The notes under the pieces were generated by a model. The model saw only the letters and a list, made by a program, of their open reading frames with translations, was not told the origin of the DNA and made no database searches. Below, piece by piece: positions 51,427-59,581 of a stretch of DNA of 64,000 nucleotides. The DNA is from Thalassococcus_A lentus (GTDB lineage: Bacteria; Pseudomonadota; Alphaproteobacteria; Rhodobacterales; Rhodobacteraceae): NCBI RefSeq assembly GCF_028023555.1, contig NZ_JAQIOY010000001.1, positions 496,001 through 560,000 on the forward strand. Reading direction: 5' to 3'. A program made the translations under genes and the position numbers. Each line of letters opens with the position of its first letter. The first letter of the stretch is position 1.

Positions 51427-52431
51427 ATGACCGGATATCTAGCGCAACCGCTCGCTTTTCCCGACAAGGCTCCCGACGGATTTGAGCCGCTTGAAAAAGA
51501 GCCAGAGTTTGATCCGCGCCGTCATTTGCAGATTGAACGCCCTGATCGGGTCGAGAGCCTGCGCGACTTTGGGTATTCAGAAGAAGACATCGCGGCTTGC
51601 CCCACGGATTTTGCCGTAACATCCATCTTTCGTGTGCTCAGCGACGAAGGTGTCGCGTGCCTGCAGGATGTAGCGAGCCAGCTCGAGCAGTTCACCACCA
51701 GCAACGCGCGCATCGCCCGCAATGTTCGTGGCGGCGTGTACCGATCCCGCTTTCTGCGTGACCTCTGTGCCAGCACGGACCTAACCGAAGCGATGTCCGA
51801 GATCAGTGGATGTCCGCTCTTGCCGCACACGCTTCCTCATCAGCAGGGGCACTTGAACTACAACCCGCTGGAAGTGGGCAAGAACGTCGATAAATGGCAT
51901 GTCGATACGCTGCGTATCGATTTCGTCATGTTCGTAACCGATCCGCGGTCTGTGGAAGGTGGAGAATTCGAATACTACCGCGGAACCAAACATGAAGTCG
52001 AAGCGCTGGTGAAGGCAGGCAAACCGCTTGATCCAGCAAAAATCGTAGCGCCGGATATGCCTGGGCCGGGGCATGCCGTCTTGCAGCAGGGCAATATGGT
52101 CGTGCATCGGGCCAAGGGGCTTCGTGCGCCGGGACGCCGGATTACAATGGTCAACGGCTATGTTCCACGCGACATTACCTTTCCCGATTTCTCGCGTTTC
52201 GATCAGTTGTCATTGGTCGATCCCGAAGCCGTGGCAAGCGCAGAATATGCCCGCCATGTTGCGTGGATGGCCCGTGAACGCCTGCAAGCAGAGCTGAATT
52301 CGATCTCGTTCGAAGGCAACGCTAATGCGCTGGCGGATAGGTTTGCCAAACACGCAACACTGATGGCTGAAACCGCCGATCAATTGCGCGCTGCCGGAAC
52401 CGGGCAGCTTGAGCATTTTGGCGACGGCTGA
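51427..52431 (+). CDS. 2-oxoglutarate/Fe(II) oxygenase-like protein
   Basis: 334 residues from ATG 51427 (AGGAGA upstream). An iron triad fits H158-x-D160 (KWHVDTLRIDFVMFV), H227 (NMVVHRAKG) and a 2-oxoglutarate Arg near 237-238 (APGRRITMVNGY), with a beta-rich core between (GGEFEYYRG). This is the HxD...H...R pattern of PhyH/TauD-type dioxygenases. The N- and C-terminal parts are not recognised. It lies between trmD and rplS. Hydroxylation of a translation factor or a small molecule are both open. Confidence 0.65.
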   Translation: MTGYLAQPLAFPDKAPDGFEPLEKEPEFDPRRHLQIERPDRVESLRDFGYSEEDIAACPTDFAVTSIFRVLSDEGVACLQDVASQLEQFTTSNARIARNVRGGVYRSRFLRDLCASTDLTEAMSEISGCPLLPHTLPHQQGHLNYNPLEVGKNVDKWHVDTLRIDFVMFVTDPRSVEGGEFEYYRGTKHEVEALVKAGKPLDPAKIVAPDMPGPGHAVLQQGNMVVHRAKGLRAPGRRITMVNGYVPRDITFPDFSRFDQLSLVDPEAVASAEYARHVAWMARERLQAELNSISFEGNANALADRFAKHATLMAETADQLRAAGTGQLEHFGDG

Positions 52432-52446
52432 ACATAGACTTTGTTC

Positions 52447-52475
52447 TTGATCGCCAGCCGCGATCTGCCTATATC
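52447..52475 (+). promoter_or_regulatory. candidate rplS promoter
   Basis: TTGATC (52447-52452), 17-nt spacer and TATATC (52470-52475), leaving a leader of about 165 nt before rplS. The leader has GC-rich short inverted repeats (GCGGGCAAACCGC near 52609-52625) and an AAGGAG ribosome site. It implies that L19/L31 can be expressed apart from trmD. Confidence 0.45.
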
Positions 52476-52644
52476 GGCGCATCCATAGGGACCGGGGCGA
52501 CTCGGTCCTGTTTGGTTGTGTGCTTCTGCCATGCAGATTACACGAAAACAAAGAACAGCTGATGTATCTCTGTCCTGCTCGTGGGCAAAGCTCTGATCAG
52601 ACATCATCCGCGGGCAAACCGCGCGTAAATAAGGAGTAGATCAG

Positions 52645-53025
52645 ATGAACCTGATCGCACAGATTGAGGCGGAACAAATCGCCTCGCTCGGGAAAGAAAT
52701 TCCCGATTTCAAAGCCGGCGATACCATTCGCGTTGGCTACAAGGTGACCGAAGGGTCCCGTACCCGTGTTCAGAACTACGAAGGTGTTTGCATCAGCCGT
52801 AAGAACGGCAAGGGCATCTCTGGTTCGTTCACCGTTCGCAAGATTTCTTTTGGTGAAGGCGTGGAGCGTGTGTTCCCGCTGTTTTCGACCAACATCGAGT
52901 CGATCACCGTTGTGCGTCGTGGCCGTGTGCGCCGCGCCAAGCTTTACTACCTGCGTTCGCGTCGCGGCAAATCGGCCCGTATCGCAGAAGACGTCAACTA
53001 CAAGCCCCTCAAGGGCAAGGCATAA
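52645..53025 (+). CDS. rplS: 50S ribosomal protein L19
   Basis: 126 residues. FKAGDTIRVGYKVTEGSRTR, NYEGVCISRKNGKGISGSFTV (cited by its ends) and RRGRVRRAKLYYLRSRRGKSAR are typical. Located at the 30S-50S interface. Eleven nt before rpmE. Confidence 0.97.
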   Translation: MNLIAQIEAEQIASLGKEIPDFKAGDTIRVGYKVTEGSRTRVQNYEGVCISRKNGKGISGSFTVRKISFGEGVERVFPLFSTNIESITVVRRGRVRRAKLYYLRSRRGKSARIAEDVNYKPLKGKA

Positions 53026-53036
53026 GGACCGGCGAT

Positions 53037-53258
53037 ATGAAAAAGGACATCCATCCCGACTACCACATCGTCGACGTCAAAATGACCGATGGCACGATCT
53101 TTCAGGTGCGCACCACCTGGGGCAGCGAGGGTGACACCCTTGCCTTGGATATCGACCCAACCGTTCACCCTGCATGGACCGGCGGCACTTCGCGCCTGAT
53201 GGACCAGGGTGGCCGTGTTTCCAAGTTCAAGAAGAAATACGAAGGTCTCGGCTTCTGA
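53037..53258 (+). CDS. rpmE: 50S ribosomal protein L31 (zinc-free form)
   Basis: 73 residues. MKKDIHPDYHIVDVKMTDG and SKFKKKYEGLGF are family marks. It has no Cys, so it is the C-minus type that does not bind zinc, usual in alphaproteobacteria. Directly follows rplS and precedes a terminator. Confidence 0.96.
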   Translation: MKKDIHPDYHIVDVKMTDGTIFQVRTTWGSEGDTLALDIDPTVHPAWTGGTSRLMDQGGRVSKFKKKYEGLGF

Positions 53259-53284
53259 TCGAAGTCTGTGTGACCCAAGAATTT

Positions 53285-53312
53285 ACGCCGTCCCAACTGG
53301 GGCGGCGTTTTT
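53285..53312 (+). terminator. terminator of the rplS-rpmE transcript
   Basis: ACGCCGTCCC-AACT-GGGGCGGCGT with one T-G pair and TTTTT at 53308-53312. It could act weakly for tcuB from the other strand, where the tail reads TAAATTCTT. Confidence 0.85.
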
Positions 53313-53345
53313 CGTTTAGGGCTTATTGCCAACAAGTTGGCCGTT

Positions 53346-54419
53346 TTAGGGTCTTTGCTGAGCGTCGCGTACCAATGCCGCAAGACGGAAAAATCCGTGC
53401 GCCATTTTGGTATAGGGGGTCAGCACAAAAAAGGCTGCGACTGCCCCCAGATGGAGTGCCAAAAGCGCTGGCATAGCCGCGGTGCTGCCCAAACCATAGA
53501 GCGCCAGCCCACTTGCCCCGACAAAACCCAGCAGGCCAACAAATGCCTGATCAGCGCCGTGTGTTTCGGGGTTTGAAAGCGCAGCATCCGCCTTGGCTTT
53601 CAACGTAAGCATTACAATGCAGCCAAGGGTCATCAGTAAACCACCTGAAAGCCCCAGCAGTTTAGGCAATGACCAGAAACCGTAGGGGGCTGGCAAATCA
53701 AAGCCGTAGTGCAGGAGCGTCCCGCTGCTGGTCGAGGCAAAGCACAACAAGAACCCATACATCACCGCGTGATGCGCGTGGCGGCGGGCTTGGCTGAACC
53801 GATCCTGAGACTCAAAGTTGCACCCTTCGCCATGTCCGCCGGACAGGTTCCTGAGAGTAGCGGCTTGCGAAATCGCGTCTTTTAAATGCGCCAGCGTGAT
53901 GCGTTCACCGCCGATGTCCTTCCAGTAGCGTTTCAAACCAACGAACAGGCAGATCAGAGGAAACAGGAAAAGCGGTGCAAAAAGCGCGACCATGGCCCCA
54001 TGCGAAAGCACCGCATAGAACCCGTCCCCCGAGGCGGCAGGCAACGCACGGATCAACAGCATCAATGCGGCCACGGCGACAATCGTGATGAAAACACTTG
54101 AGACTGCGTTCCGCTGGAAAACCGCACCAAGCGGGGCGGGCCATGAATGGGCTTGCCAGCTCTCGGTTCGCGTTTTGGCCAGCGCCTGCGGCAGATTCAG
54201 CGCAAATTCATGGGGTTCTGTGTATTGGCAGGCATAATAGCAGCCCCGGCAGTTATGGCACAGGTTTGCGATTTGGGTGATGTCACCGTCTGCAAAAGCG
54301 CGCAGCCGCGTGATCGCGGGAAAGGCCGAGCAGTACCCTTCGCAATAGCGGCATGCATTGCAGATCTGCAGCTGCCGGCGTGCCTCTTCGTAGGTTTCGT
54401 TCGAAGACGTATTAAGCAT
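53346..54419 (-). CDS. tcuB: tricarballylate utilisation protein TcuB
   Basis: 357 residues. Two [4Fe-4S] motifs at the N-terminus (CNACRYCEGYCSAFP, CHNCRGCYYACQYTEPHEF) are followed by six or so membrane helices and haem-type His (RRHAHHAVMYG, LLHYGFD, ALHLGAVA). It re-oxidises the FADH2 of TcuA and passes electrons to quinone. The ATG (ending 54419) overlaps the tcuA stop by 8 nt. Confidence 0.9.
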   Translation of the reverse strand: MLNTSSNETYEEARRQLQICNACRYCEGYCSAFPAITRLRAFADGDITQIANLCHNCRGCYYACQYTEPHEFALNLPQALAKTRTESWQAHSWPAPLGAVFQRNAVSSVFITIVAVAALMLLIRALPAASGDGFYAVLSHGAMVALFAPLFLFPLICLFVGLKRYWKDIGGERITLAHLKDAISQAATLRNLSGGHGEGCNFESQDRFSQARRHAHHAVMYGFLLCFASTSSGTLLHYGFDLPAPYGFWSLPKLLGLSGGLLMTLGCIVMLTLKAKADAALSNPETHGADQAFVGLLGFVGASGLALYGLGSTAAMPALLALHLGAVAAFFVLTPYTKMAHGFFRLAALVRDAQQRP

Positions 54420-55815
54420 GAGTGGCGGCCTCTCTTCCTGCGATTTGTCCAAAGACCGTGCCAATGGTCATGCCAAAGCCAGCCAAATAACCTTGGCCAA
54501 GAATTGAGCCTGCCATGATTTCCCCGGCGGCCCATAGGTTCTCCATCGGGCCCTGTTTTCCCGAGACACGCGCGGTCTGGTCGACCTTCAGACCGAGGTA
54601 GGTAAATGTCACGCCGGGGCGCAGTGAATACCCGTAGAACGGCGGTTCATGGATTGGACGCGCCCAGTTTGTTTTTGCCGGGCTCAATCCCTGCGTCGAC
54701 AACCCATCCAATTCGGTTGGTTTGAACGGGCCCGGTTTGCAGGCCGCATTGAAGGTTTCAATCGTGTGCTCCAGCTTGTTAGGTGCCAGCCCCAATTTGG
54801 TTGCCAACTGGGGGATCGTATCTGCTTCGATCGGCGGGAAAACCGAAGGCATGAAAAGGTCACGGGACTTGGAATCAATGATCGCGTAACCCACCTGATC
54901 CGGTTGCGCTGCCACCAGACGACCCCAGATCGCATAACGCTTGGGCCAGACATCTTCGCCTTCGTCGTAGAAGCGTTCGGCATTGCGATTCACCACGATG
55001 GAGAAGGGGACGCAGTCCAGTCGCGTGACGATCCCTCCGTCGAATTTCGGGGCACGGCCGTCAATGGCCACGGCGTGACATTGCGTGGGGTCGCCGACGC
55101 TTTGGATGTCCTGATCCAGCAGGTCCTTCAGGACGACCCCGCGATTGTAGGGCGTGCCGCGGATCAGGAAGTTCTTGGCCGCAGGGCCCCAAGCGCGTGC
55201 CAGCCAATCGGTGTCCGCTTGAAAGCCGCCTGACGCGACAACAACGGCAGCCGGTTTGAAGCAAAGCTCTTGTGCTTTGGTGCTCACCCAAACCTCGGTC
55301 ACTTGGTTATTGCTGATTTCCAGATGATTGGCGTGCGCGTCGTACAAGATTGTGATCCCGGCATCTTCGGCGCGGGCGTAGTAGGCGTTGACCAATGCCT
55401 TGCCGCCGCCGAGGAAAAACGCATTGGTCCGAGAGAGCGACAATGTACCGGACAATGACGGTTGAAACCGCACGCCGTGGGCTTCCATCCAACGATAGGC
55501 TGACTCGGAGTTTTCGATTGCGAGTTTGGCGAGCTGCGGGTCAGTGTCGCCCTTCGTGACTTTTAGCAAGTCGTCGAAATACTCGTCTGGATCGTAGTCG
55601 CCGGTTAGAACGCCAAGCGGACCGTTGTGCATGCATCGAAAGTTTCGCGTGTGTCTGGAATTCCCGCCTCGGTACGCTTTGGGCGCGGCTTCGATGACGG
55701 TCACGGATTTGCCCGCTTCACGCGCTTGCAGCGCAGCAGTCATCGCTGCATTTCCGCCGCCAATCACCAAGACATCGGGTTTGAGGTTGTGGTCTTCTGT
55801 TCCTGGCTTTGACAT
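54412..55815 (-). CDS. tcuA: FAD-dependent tricarballylate dehydrogenase TcuA
   Basis: 467 residues. FAD-binding DVLVIGGGNAAMTAALQA and RGGNSRHTRNFRC, catalytic-domain RLDCVPFSIVVNRNAERFYDE (cited by its ends), and NLWAAGEIMAGSILGQGYLAG at the C-terminus. Homologues oxidise tricarballylate to cis-aconitate. It is divergent from a GntR regulator across 57 nt with a perfect palindrome. Precise substrate could be a related tricarboxylate. Confidence 0.88.
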   Translation of the reverse strand: MSKPGTEDHNLKPDVLVIGGGNAAMTAALQAREAGKSVTVIEAAPKAYRGGNSRHTRNFRCMHNGPLGVLTGDYDPDEYFDDLLKVTKGDTDPQLAKLAIENSESAYRWMEAHGVRFQPSLSGTLSLSRTNAFFLGGGKALVNAYYARAEDAGITILYDAHANHLEISNNQVTEVWVSTKAQELCFKPAAVVVASGGFQADTDWLARAWGPAAKNFLIRGTPYNRGVVLKDLLDQDIQSVGDPTQCHAVAIDGRAPKFDGGIVTRLDCVPFSIVVNRNAERFYDEGEDVWPKRYAIWGRLVAAQPDQVGYAIIDSKSRDLFMPSVFPPIEADTIPQLATKLGLAPNKLEHTIETFNAACKPGPFKPTELDGLSTQGLSPAKTNWARPIHEPPFYGYSLRPGVTFTYLGLKVDQTARVSGKQGPMENLWAAGEIMAGSILGQGYLAGFGMTIGTVFGQIAGREAATHA

Positions 55816-55836
55816 GGGCCCAGCTCTCCGTTATGC

Positions 55837-55864
55837 CTCTTTGTATCCAGATGGATACAAAGAG
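55837..55864. promoter_or_regulatory. perfect palindromic operator in the tcuA/gntR gap
   Basis: CTCTTTGTATCCA and TGGATACAAAGAG are exact inverted arms with GA between them (28 bp). It fills half of the 57-nt space between the tcuA and gntR start codons and overlaps the ribosome-site region of both. TTGTATCC-N-GGATACAA resembles FCD-type GntR sites. Confidence 0.8.
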
Positions 55865-55872
55865 CAAGCGAG

Positions 55873-56514
55873 ATGTCTGATATAAAGAAATCGAGTGGTG
55901 AGCAAGCCTATGATGTTTTGCTAGGCGAAATACGCATGGGCACCTACACGCCCGGTGATCGGTTGCGCGAAGAGGACGTCGCTTCGCGGTTGCGGTTGTC
56001 CAGAACACCAATACGAGAGGCGTTGCGCCGTCTTGAAAGCGACGGGATCGTCGAGCATCGTCCCCGCGTTGGGGCGGTGATCCGGACGCTGGCCCATACA
56101 GAGGTGGTCGAACTCTATGAAATGCGCATGGTTCTCGAACGCACGGCTGCGGAAATGGCCGCCAAGCACGGCGCATCGGCAGAATTTGATGCCTTGGAGG
56201 TCATGAATGATCGGATCGCTGCCGAACGGGACAATCCAGCGCTTGGCGCGGCCATCAATCAGGACTTCCATCGCGGACTTTACCTTGCGGGGCGTAACCG
56301 GTTTCTGCTGGAAGCCTCGAGGGCGCTGAACAACGCTTTGCTGCTGCTGGGTCCAACCACATACACCGATCCTGAACGGATCGATGTGGTCGTGCGTCAG
56401 CATAGCGCGATAATCACGGCTCTCAGGGAAGGTGACGCCGAAGCTGCCGGTGCCGCGGCAGAAGGGCATCTGCAAACGTCGCTGCTGCACCGGTTGCGGA
56501 GCAAGGGCAATTGA
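55873..56514 (+). CDS. GntR-family (FCD) regulator of tricarboxylate genes
   Basis: 213 residues. wHTH: YDVLLGEIRMGTYTPGDRLREEDVASRL, cited by ends, and RTPIREALRRLESDGIVEH. The FCD domain includes INQDFHRGLYLAG and QHSAIITALREGD His positions. Divergent from tcuAB and upstream of the AbrB-type gene. In Salmonella tcu genes are controlled by a LysR protein (TcuR), so a GntR replaces it here. Confidence 0.9.
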   Translation: MSDIKKSSGEQAYDVLLGEIRMGTYTPGDRLREEDVASRLRLSRTPIREALRRLESDGIVEHRPRVGAVIRTLAHTEVVELYEMRMVLERTAAEMAAKHGASAEFDALEVMNDRIAAERDNPALGAAINQDFHRGLYLAGRNRFLLEASRALNNALLLLGPTTYTDPERIDVVVRQHSAIITALREGDAEAAGAAAEGHLQTSLLHRLRSKGN

Positions 56515-57539
56515 TGCCCGTTCTGAATGCCTTTGTGATCGCTGCTCTTGGAGTGGCTGCGTTCCACGGCATGGCTTTGCCGTTGCCGTGGTTGTTGGGG
56601 CCGATTTCCGCGTGTCTGGTTGCAGCGCTTGTTGGCATCCCCATGGCAGGTGTTACCCCTGTGAACCAAGCGATGCGCACAATTCTGGGTGTGGCGGTTG
56701 GCGCGACCCTCACACCTGCCGTCTTGATCAGCCTGCCCGCCATGTGGCCAACACTGATATTGGTGCCTGTCATGGTGTTGGTCATCGGTCTGATTGGCGT
56801 GCCGTATTTCCAAAGAATATGCGGCTACGATTTTCCGACAGCCTATTACGCGACCATGCCCGGCGGATTGCAGGATATGATCGTGTTTGGCGAAGAGGCT
56901 GGCGCGAATGTGCGCACGCTCAGTTTGATCCACGCGACTCGTGTGCTGGTGATCGTTGTCAGCCTGCCGTTCATTCTGCGCGGGTTCTGGAACGCGGATC
57001 TGACCAGCCCACCCGGCGTGCCGGCATCGACGGTTCCTCTGATCGAATTGGCAACCATGGTGGTCTGCGCAATTGGCGGTTGGCAAATTGCCAAAAGGTT
57101 GGGGATGTTCGGGGCCTCAATACTCGGGCCGCTGATCCTAACCGCGCTGGTGACGCTGGCGGGCGGCTTGCACAATCGACCGCCTGCCGAAGCGATCTGG
57201 GCGGCGCAGTTTTTTATCGGCATGGGCATAGGATGCAAATACGCGGGCATCACGATGCAAGAAGTCAGGCGCGATCTGGCGGCAGGCATGGGTTTCTGCG
57301 TCGTACTTATGGTGCTGACATTTGTATTTGTCGAAATCGTCTATGGGTTTGGGCTCGCGCCCGGGATGGAAGCCCTTCTGACATTTGCACCGGGCGGTCA
57401 GGCCGAACTGACGGTCCTTGCCTTGATCGTTGGGGCTGATGTGGCCTTTGTCGTCGCACACCATGTGCTGAGAATCTTTGTTGTCATTCTCGGCGCGCCG
57501 GTGGTTGCCCGCTTGTTCAACTCCAGACTTCGGGATTGA
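56514..57539 (+). CDS. AbrB-family membrane protein (putative transporter)
   Basis: 341 residues, about ten membrane helices arranged as an internal duplication (LGPISACLVAALVGIPMAGVTP and LGPLILTALVTLAGGLHNRPP, cited by ends, are equivalent halves). Belongs to the AidB/AbrB membrane family often next to catabolic genes of carboxylic acids. The start overlaps the gntR stop (TGATG). The gene ends with a 23-nt antisense overlap with the dehydrogenase gene. Function not established. Confidence 0.82.
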   Translation: MPVLNAFVIAALGVAAFHGMALPLPWLLGPISACLVAALVGIPMAGVTPVNQAMRTILGVAVGATLTPAVLISLPAMWPTLILVPVMVLVIGLIGVPYFQRICGYDFPTAYYATMPGGLQDMIVFGEEAGANVRTLSLIHATRVLVIVVSLPFILRGFWNADLTSPPGVPASTVPLIELATMVVCAIGGWQIAKRLGMFGASILGPLILTALVTLAGGLHNRPPAEAIWAAQFFIGMGIGCKYAGITMQEVRRDLAAGMGFCVVLMVLTFVFVEIVYGFGLAPGMEALLTFAPGGQAELTVLALIVGADVAFVVAHHVLRIFVVILGAPVVARLFNSRLRD

Positions 57540-58485
57540 TCATGTGGATTGGGGCGCCGTCTGCGTAGGCGTTCACCTGTTCAAATATGTCGGTGAATTG
57601 CAGGTCAAATTCATCTTCGGTGACATACCCAAGGTGCGGTGTGGCGATCACTTTGGGATGCGTCAAAAGTGGATGATTGCTGTCGCGCAGAGGTTCAGTG
57701 TCGAACACGTCAACGGCGGCATAGATCCGGTTTCGTGCGATTTCGGCTTCGAGCGCGCCGGGTTCGATCAAGCCTGACCTTGATGTATTCACCAGCAGGC
57801 TTCGGGGTGACATGTTTGCCAGATCGGTTGCCGTAATTATTCCGCGTGTGCCGGGCTTCAGGCGCACATGCAGGCTTACAATGTCCGAGGTTCCAAAAAA
57901 GGCGTCCCGGCTGGGCGCGACGCATTCGCCATCCTCTGTGGCCCGTTTGCGGCCTTCTTCTGAAGACCACCATTGCACGTTCATGCCCAAGGCTTTTGCA
58001 TAGCTGGATACGGCCCCGGCAATACGTCCGTATCCATAAAGACCAAGCGTCCGGCCGCGAAGGGTGCGACCGACGCCGGCCTGCCAATTGCCTGAACGCA
58101 GGGACGCGACCTGTTCGGGGATTTGACGATAACTGGCCAGCATGAGCGCCAGTGTCATTTCGGCAGCGGCATAGGACGGTGTGCCAGAATGCATGTTTGA
58201 GCAAAGCAGGACACCGTTTCTGCTACAGGCCTCGACGTCAACGTGCGGATAGACCGAGCGTTGAGAAACCAATTTCAGATTGCGCAATTGATTGAGGAGT
58301 TCAGAGCCGATCTTGGTCCGCTCTCGAAACAGAACCAATGCCTCGGCGTCATGGATGCGTTGGGCCAGGGCCGTGGGGTCAGGTTGATGATCCGTCCAAA
58401 CGGTAACGTCGTGGTCCGCGAGCAATTCATAACAGGGAAGAGAGCGCAGTGTGTCGAACCAGTCATCCAGAATGTGAACTTTCAT
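57517..58485 (-). CDS. D-2-hydroxyacid dehydrogenase family protein
   Basis: 322 residues. Rossmann motif TLGLYGYGRIAGAVSSYAKA, catalytic Arg in NTSRSGLIEP, Glu in VFDTEPL and His in TPHLGYVTEDEF. It uses NAD(P)H with a 2-hydroxy/2-keto acid. Its ATG (ending 58485) overlaps the prpF-like stop by 4 nt. In the island it may act on a product of tricarboxylate breakdown; the exact substrate is unknown. Confidence 0.88.
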   Translation of the reverse strand: MKVHILDDWFDTLRSLPCYELLADHDVTVWTDHQPDPTALAQRIHDAEALVLFRERTKIGSELLNQLRNLKLVSQRSVYPHVDVEACSRNGVLLCSNMHSGTPSYAAAEMTLALMLASYRQIPEQVASLRSGNWQAGVGRTLRGRTLGLYGYGRIAGAVSSYAKALGMNVQWWSSEEGRKRATEDGECVAPSRDAFFGTSDIVSLHVRLKPGTRGIITATDLANMSPRSLLVNTSRSGLIEPGALEAEIARNRIYAAVDVFDTEPLRDSNHPLLTHPKVIATPHLGYVTEDEFDLQFTDIFEQVNAYADGAPIHMINPEVWS

Positions 58486-59576
58486 GGCCCCGCCCATACC
58501 GTCCGAGGAATCATGACTTCGCCGCGCGCCAGTAAGCGTGCGGTGCGGGTCAGTCCGGCTGACTTTACCTCGAACGTGTTGTCCGGGCCGCGCGTGTAGT
58601 CCATCCTGACGTCGAGCAAACCCATTGGATGTTCCAGTTTCAAGTCCAGCGGCCCCGTTGGAGGAGCGCTGAGGATGCCATCTGCGATAGTGCCGGGGCA
58701 CAGCAGACAGGCCGAAAGGCACTGTGACCCGGTCACGGCAAGGCTGGGGTGACAGTTCTTTGGCATGAAATACCGGGTCAGGGCGTGGCCGCCTGCCACG
58801 GGCGGCGCCAGAACGCCAAACTTTGGTGTCACGGAACCTGAAACATCACCCATTCCCATCAAGCGTCCTGCCTCGATGCGGATTGGTTCCATGCGTTCGT
58901 AAAACGCGCGGTTTTCGTCCAGCTCAGTCGCGGTTTCCTGACCGGTCAGCCCGAAATCTTCTGCGCGGGCGATCGCCATGGGCATCGCCACATCGACACA
59001 GCTCACCTCGATCCCATCGATCACGTCAATGCGCCGACCTGTTGGAAACATGGATCCGGTTGCACCGCCGGTCACGTCCATGAACATCAGATCAATCGGA
59101 GCAGACGTTCCGGGCACACCATCAATCTGCGCAGTGCCGTCATAGATCACGGACTGTTCATCGGTTCTGACCTGCGCGGCGACACGCGCGCCCGTATTCA
59201 CAGCGCGTATTTTAACCTCTGTCACAGGCCCATTCGGTTTGATCAGCCCCATTTCAAGCGCAGCGGGCCCGACGCCAACCAATATATTTCCGCAAGTGGG
59301 TTTGAAATCGACAGTGCGATCCTCAACACTGACCTGGGCAAAGAAATAGTCGATATCGGCCCAGTTATCATCGGACTTGGACAGCATCGCCACTTTTGTC
59401 GTCACAGCGGCCCCGCCACCAATTCCATCGATGTTCAGCGGGTGGCCTGAACCAACGATGGCGATCAGAACTCTGGCCAGTTCGTCAGGATCCGACGGCA
59501 AGTCGGATCGCAGCATATAGGGCCCGCGGGATGTTCCGCCGCGCATGAAGTGAAAGGGAAGGGCCGTTTGAGACAT
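58482..59576 (-). CDS. PrpF-family isomerase (aconitate / oxalomesaconate type)
   Basis: 364 residues. HFMRGGTSRGPYM, the GSGHPLNIDGIGGG start of the cap, CGNILVGVGPAALE with its active-site Cys, and the diaminopimelate-epimerase-like fold. Family members isomerise aconitate (trans to cis, PrpF) or tautomerise 4-oxalomesaconate. With TcuA making cis-aconitate, aconitate isomerisation fits best. Five nt downstream of the permease gene. Confidence 0.87.
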   Translation of the reverse strand: MSQTALPFHFMRGGTSRGPYMLRSDLPSDPDELARVLIAIVGSGHPLNIDGIGGGAAVTTKVAMLSKSDDNWADIDYFFAQVSVEDRTVDFKPTCGNILVGVGPAALEMGLIKPNGPVTEVKIRAVNTGARVAAQVRTDEQSVIYDGTAQIDGVPGTSAPIDLMFMDVTGGATGSMFPTGRRIDVIDGIEVSCVDVAMPMAIARAEDFGLTGQETATELDENRAFYERMEPIRIEAGRLMGMGDVSGSVTPKFGVLAPPVAGGHALTRYFMPKNCHPSLAVTGSQCLSACLLCPGTIADGILSAPPTGPLDLKLEHPMGLLDVRMDYTRGPDNTFEVKSAGLTRTARLLARGEVMIPRTVWAGP

Positions 59577-59581
59577 CGTGA

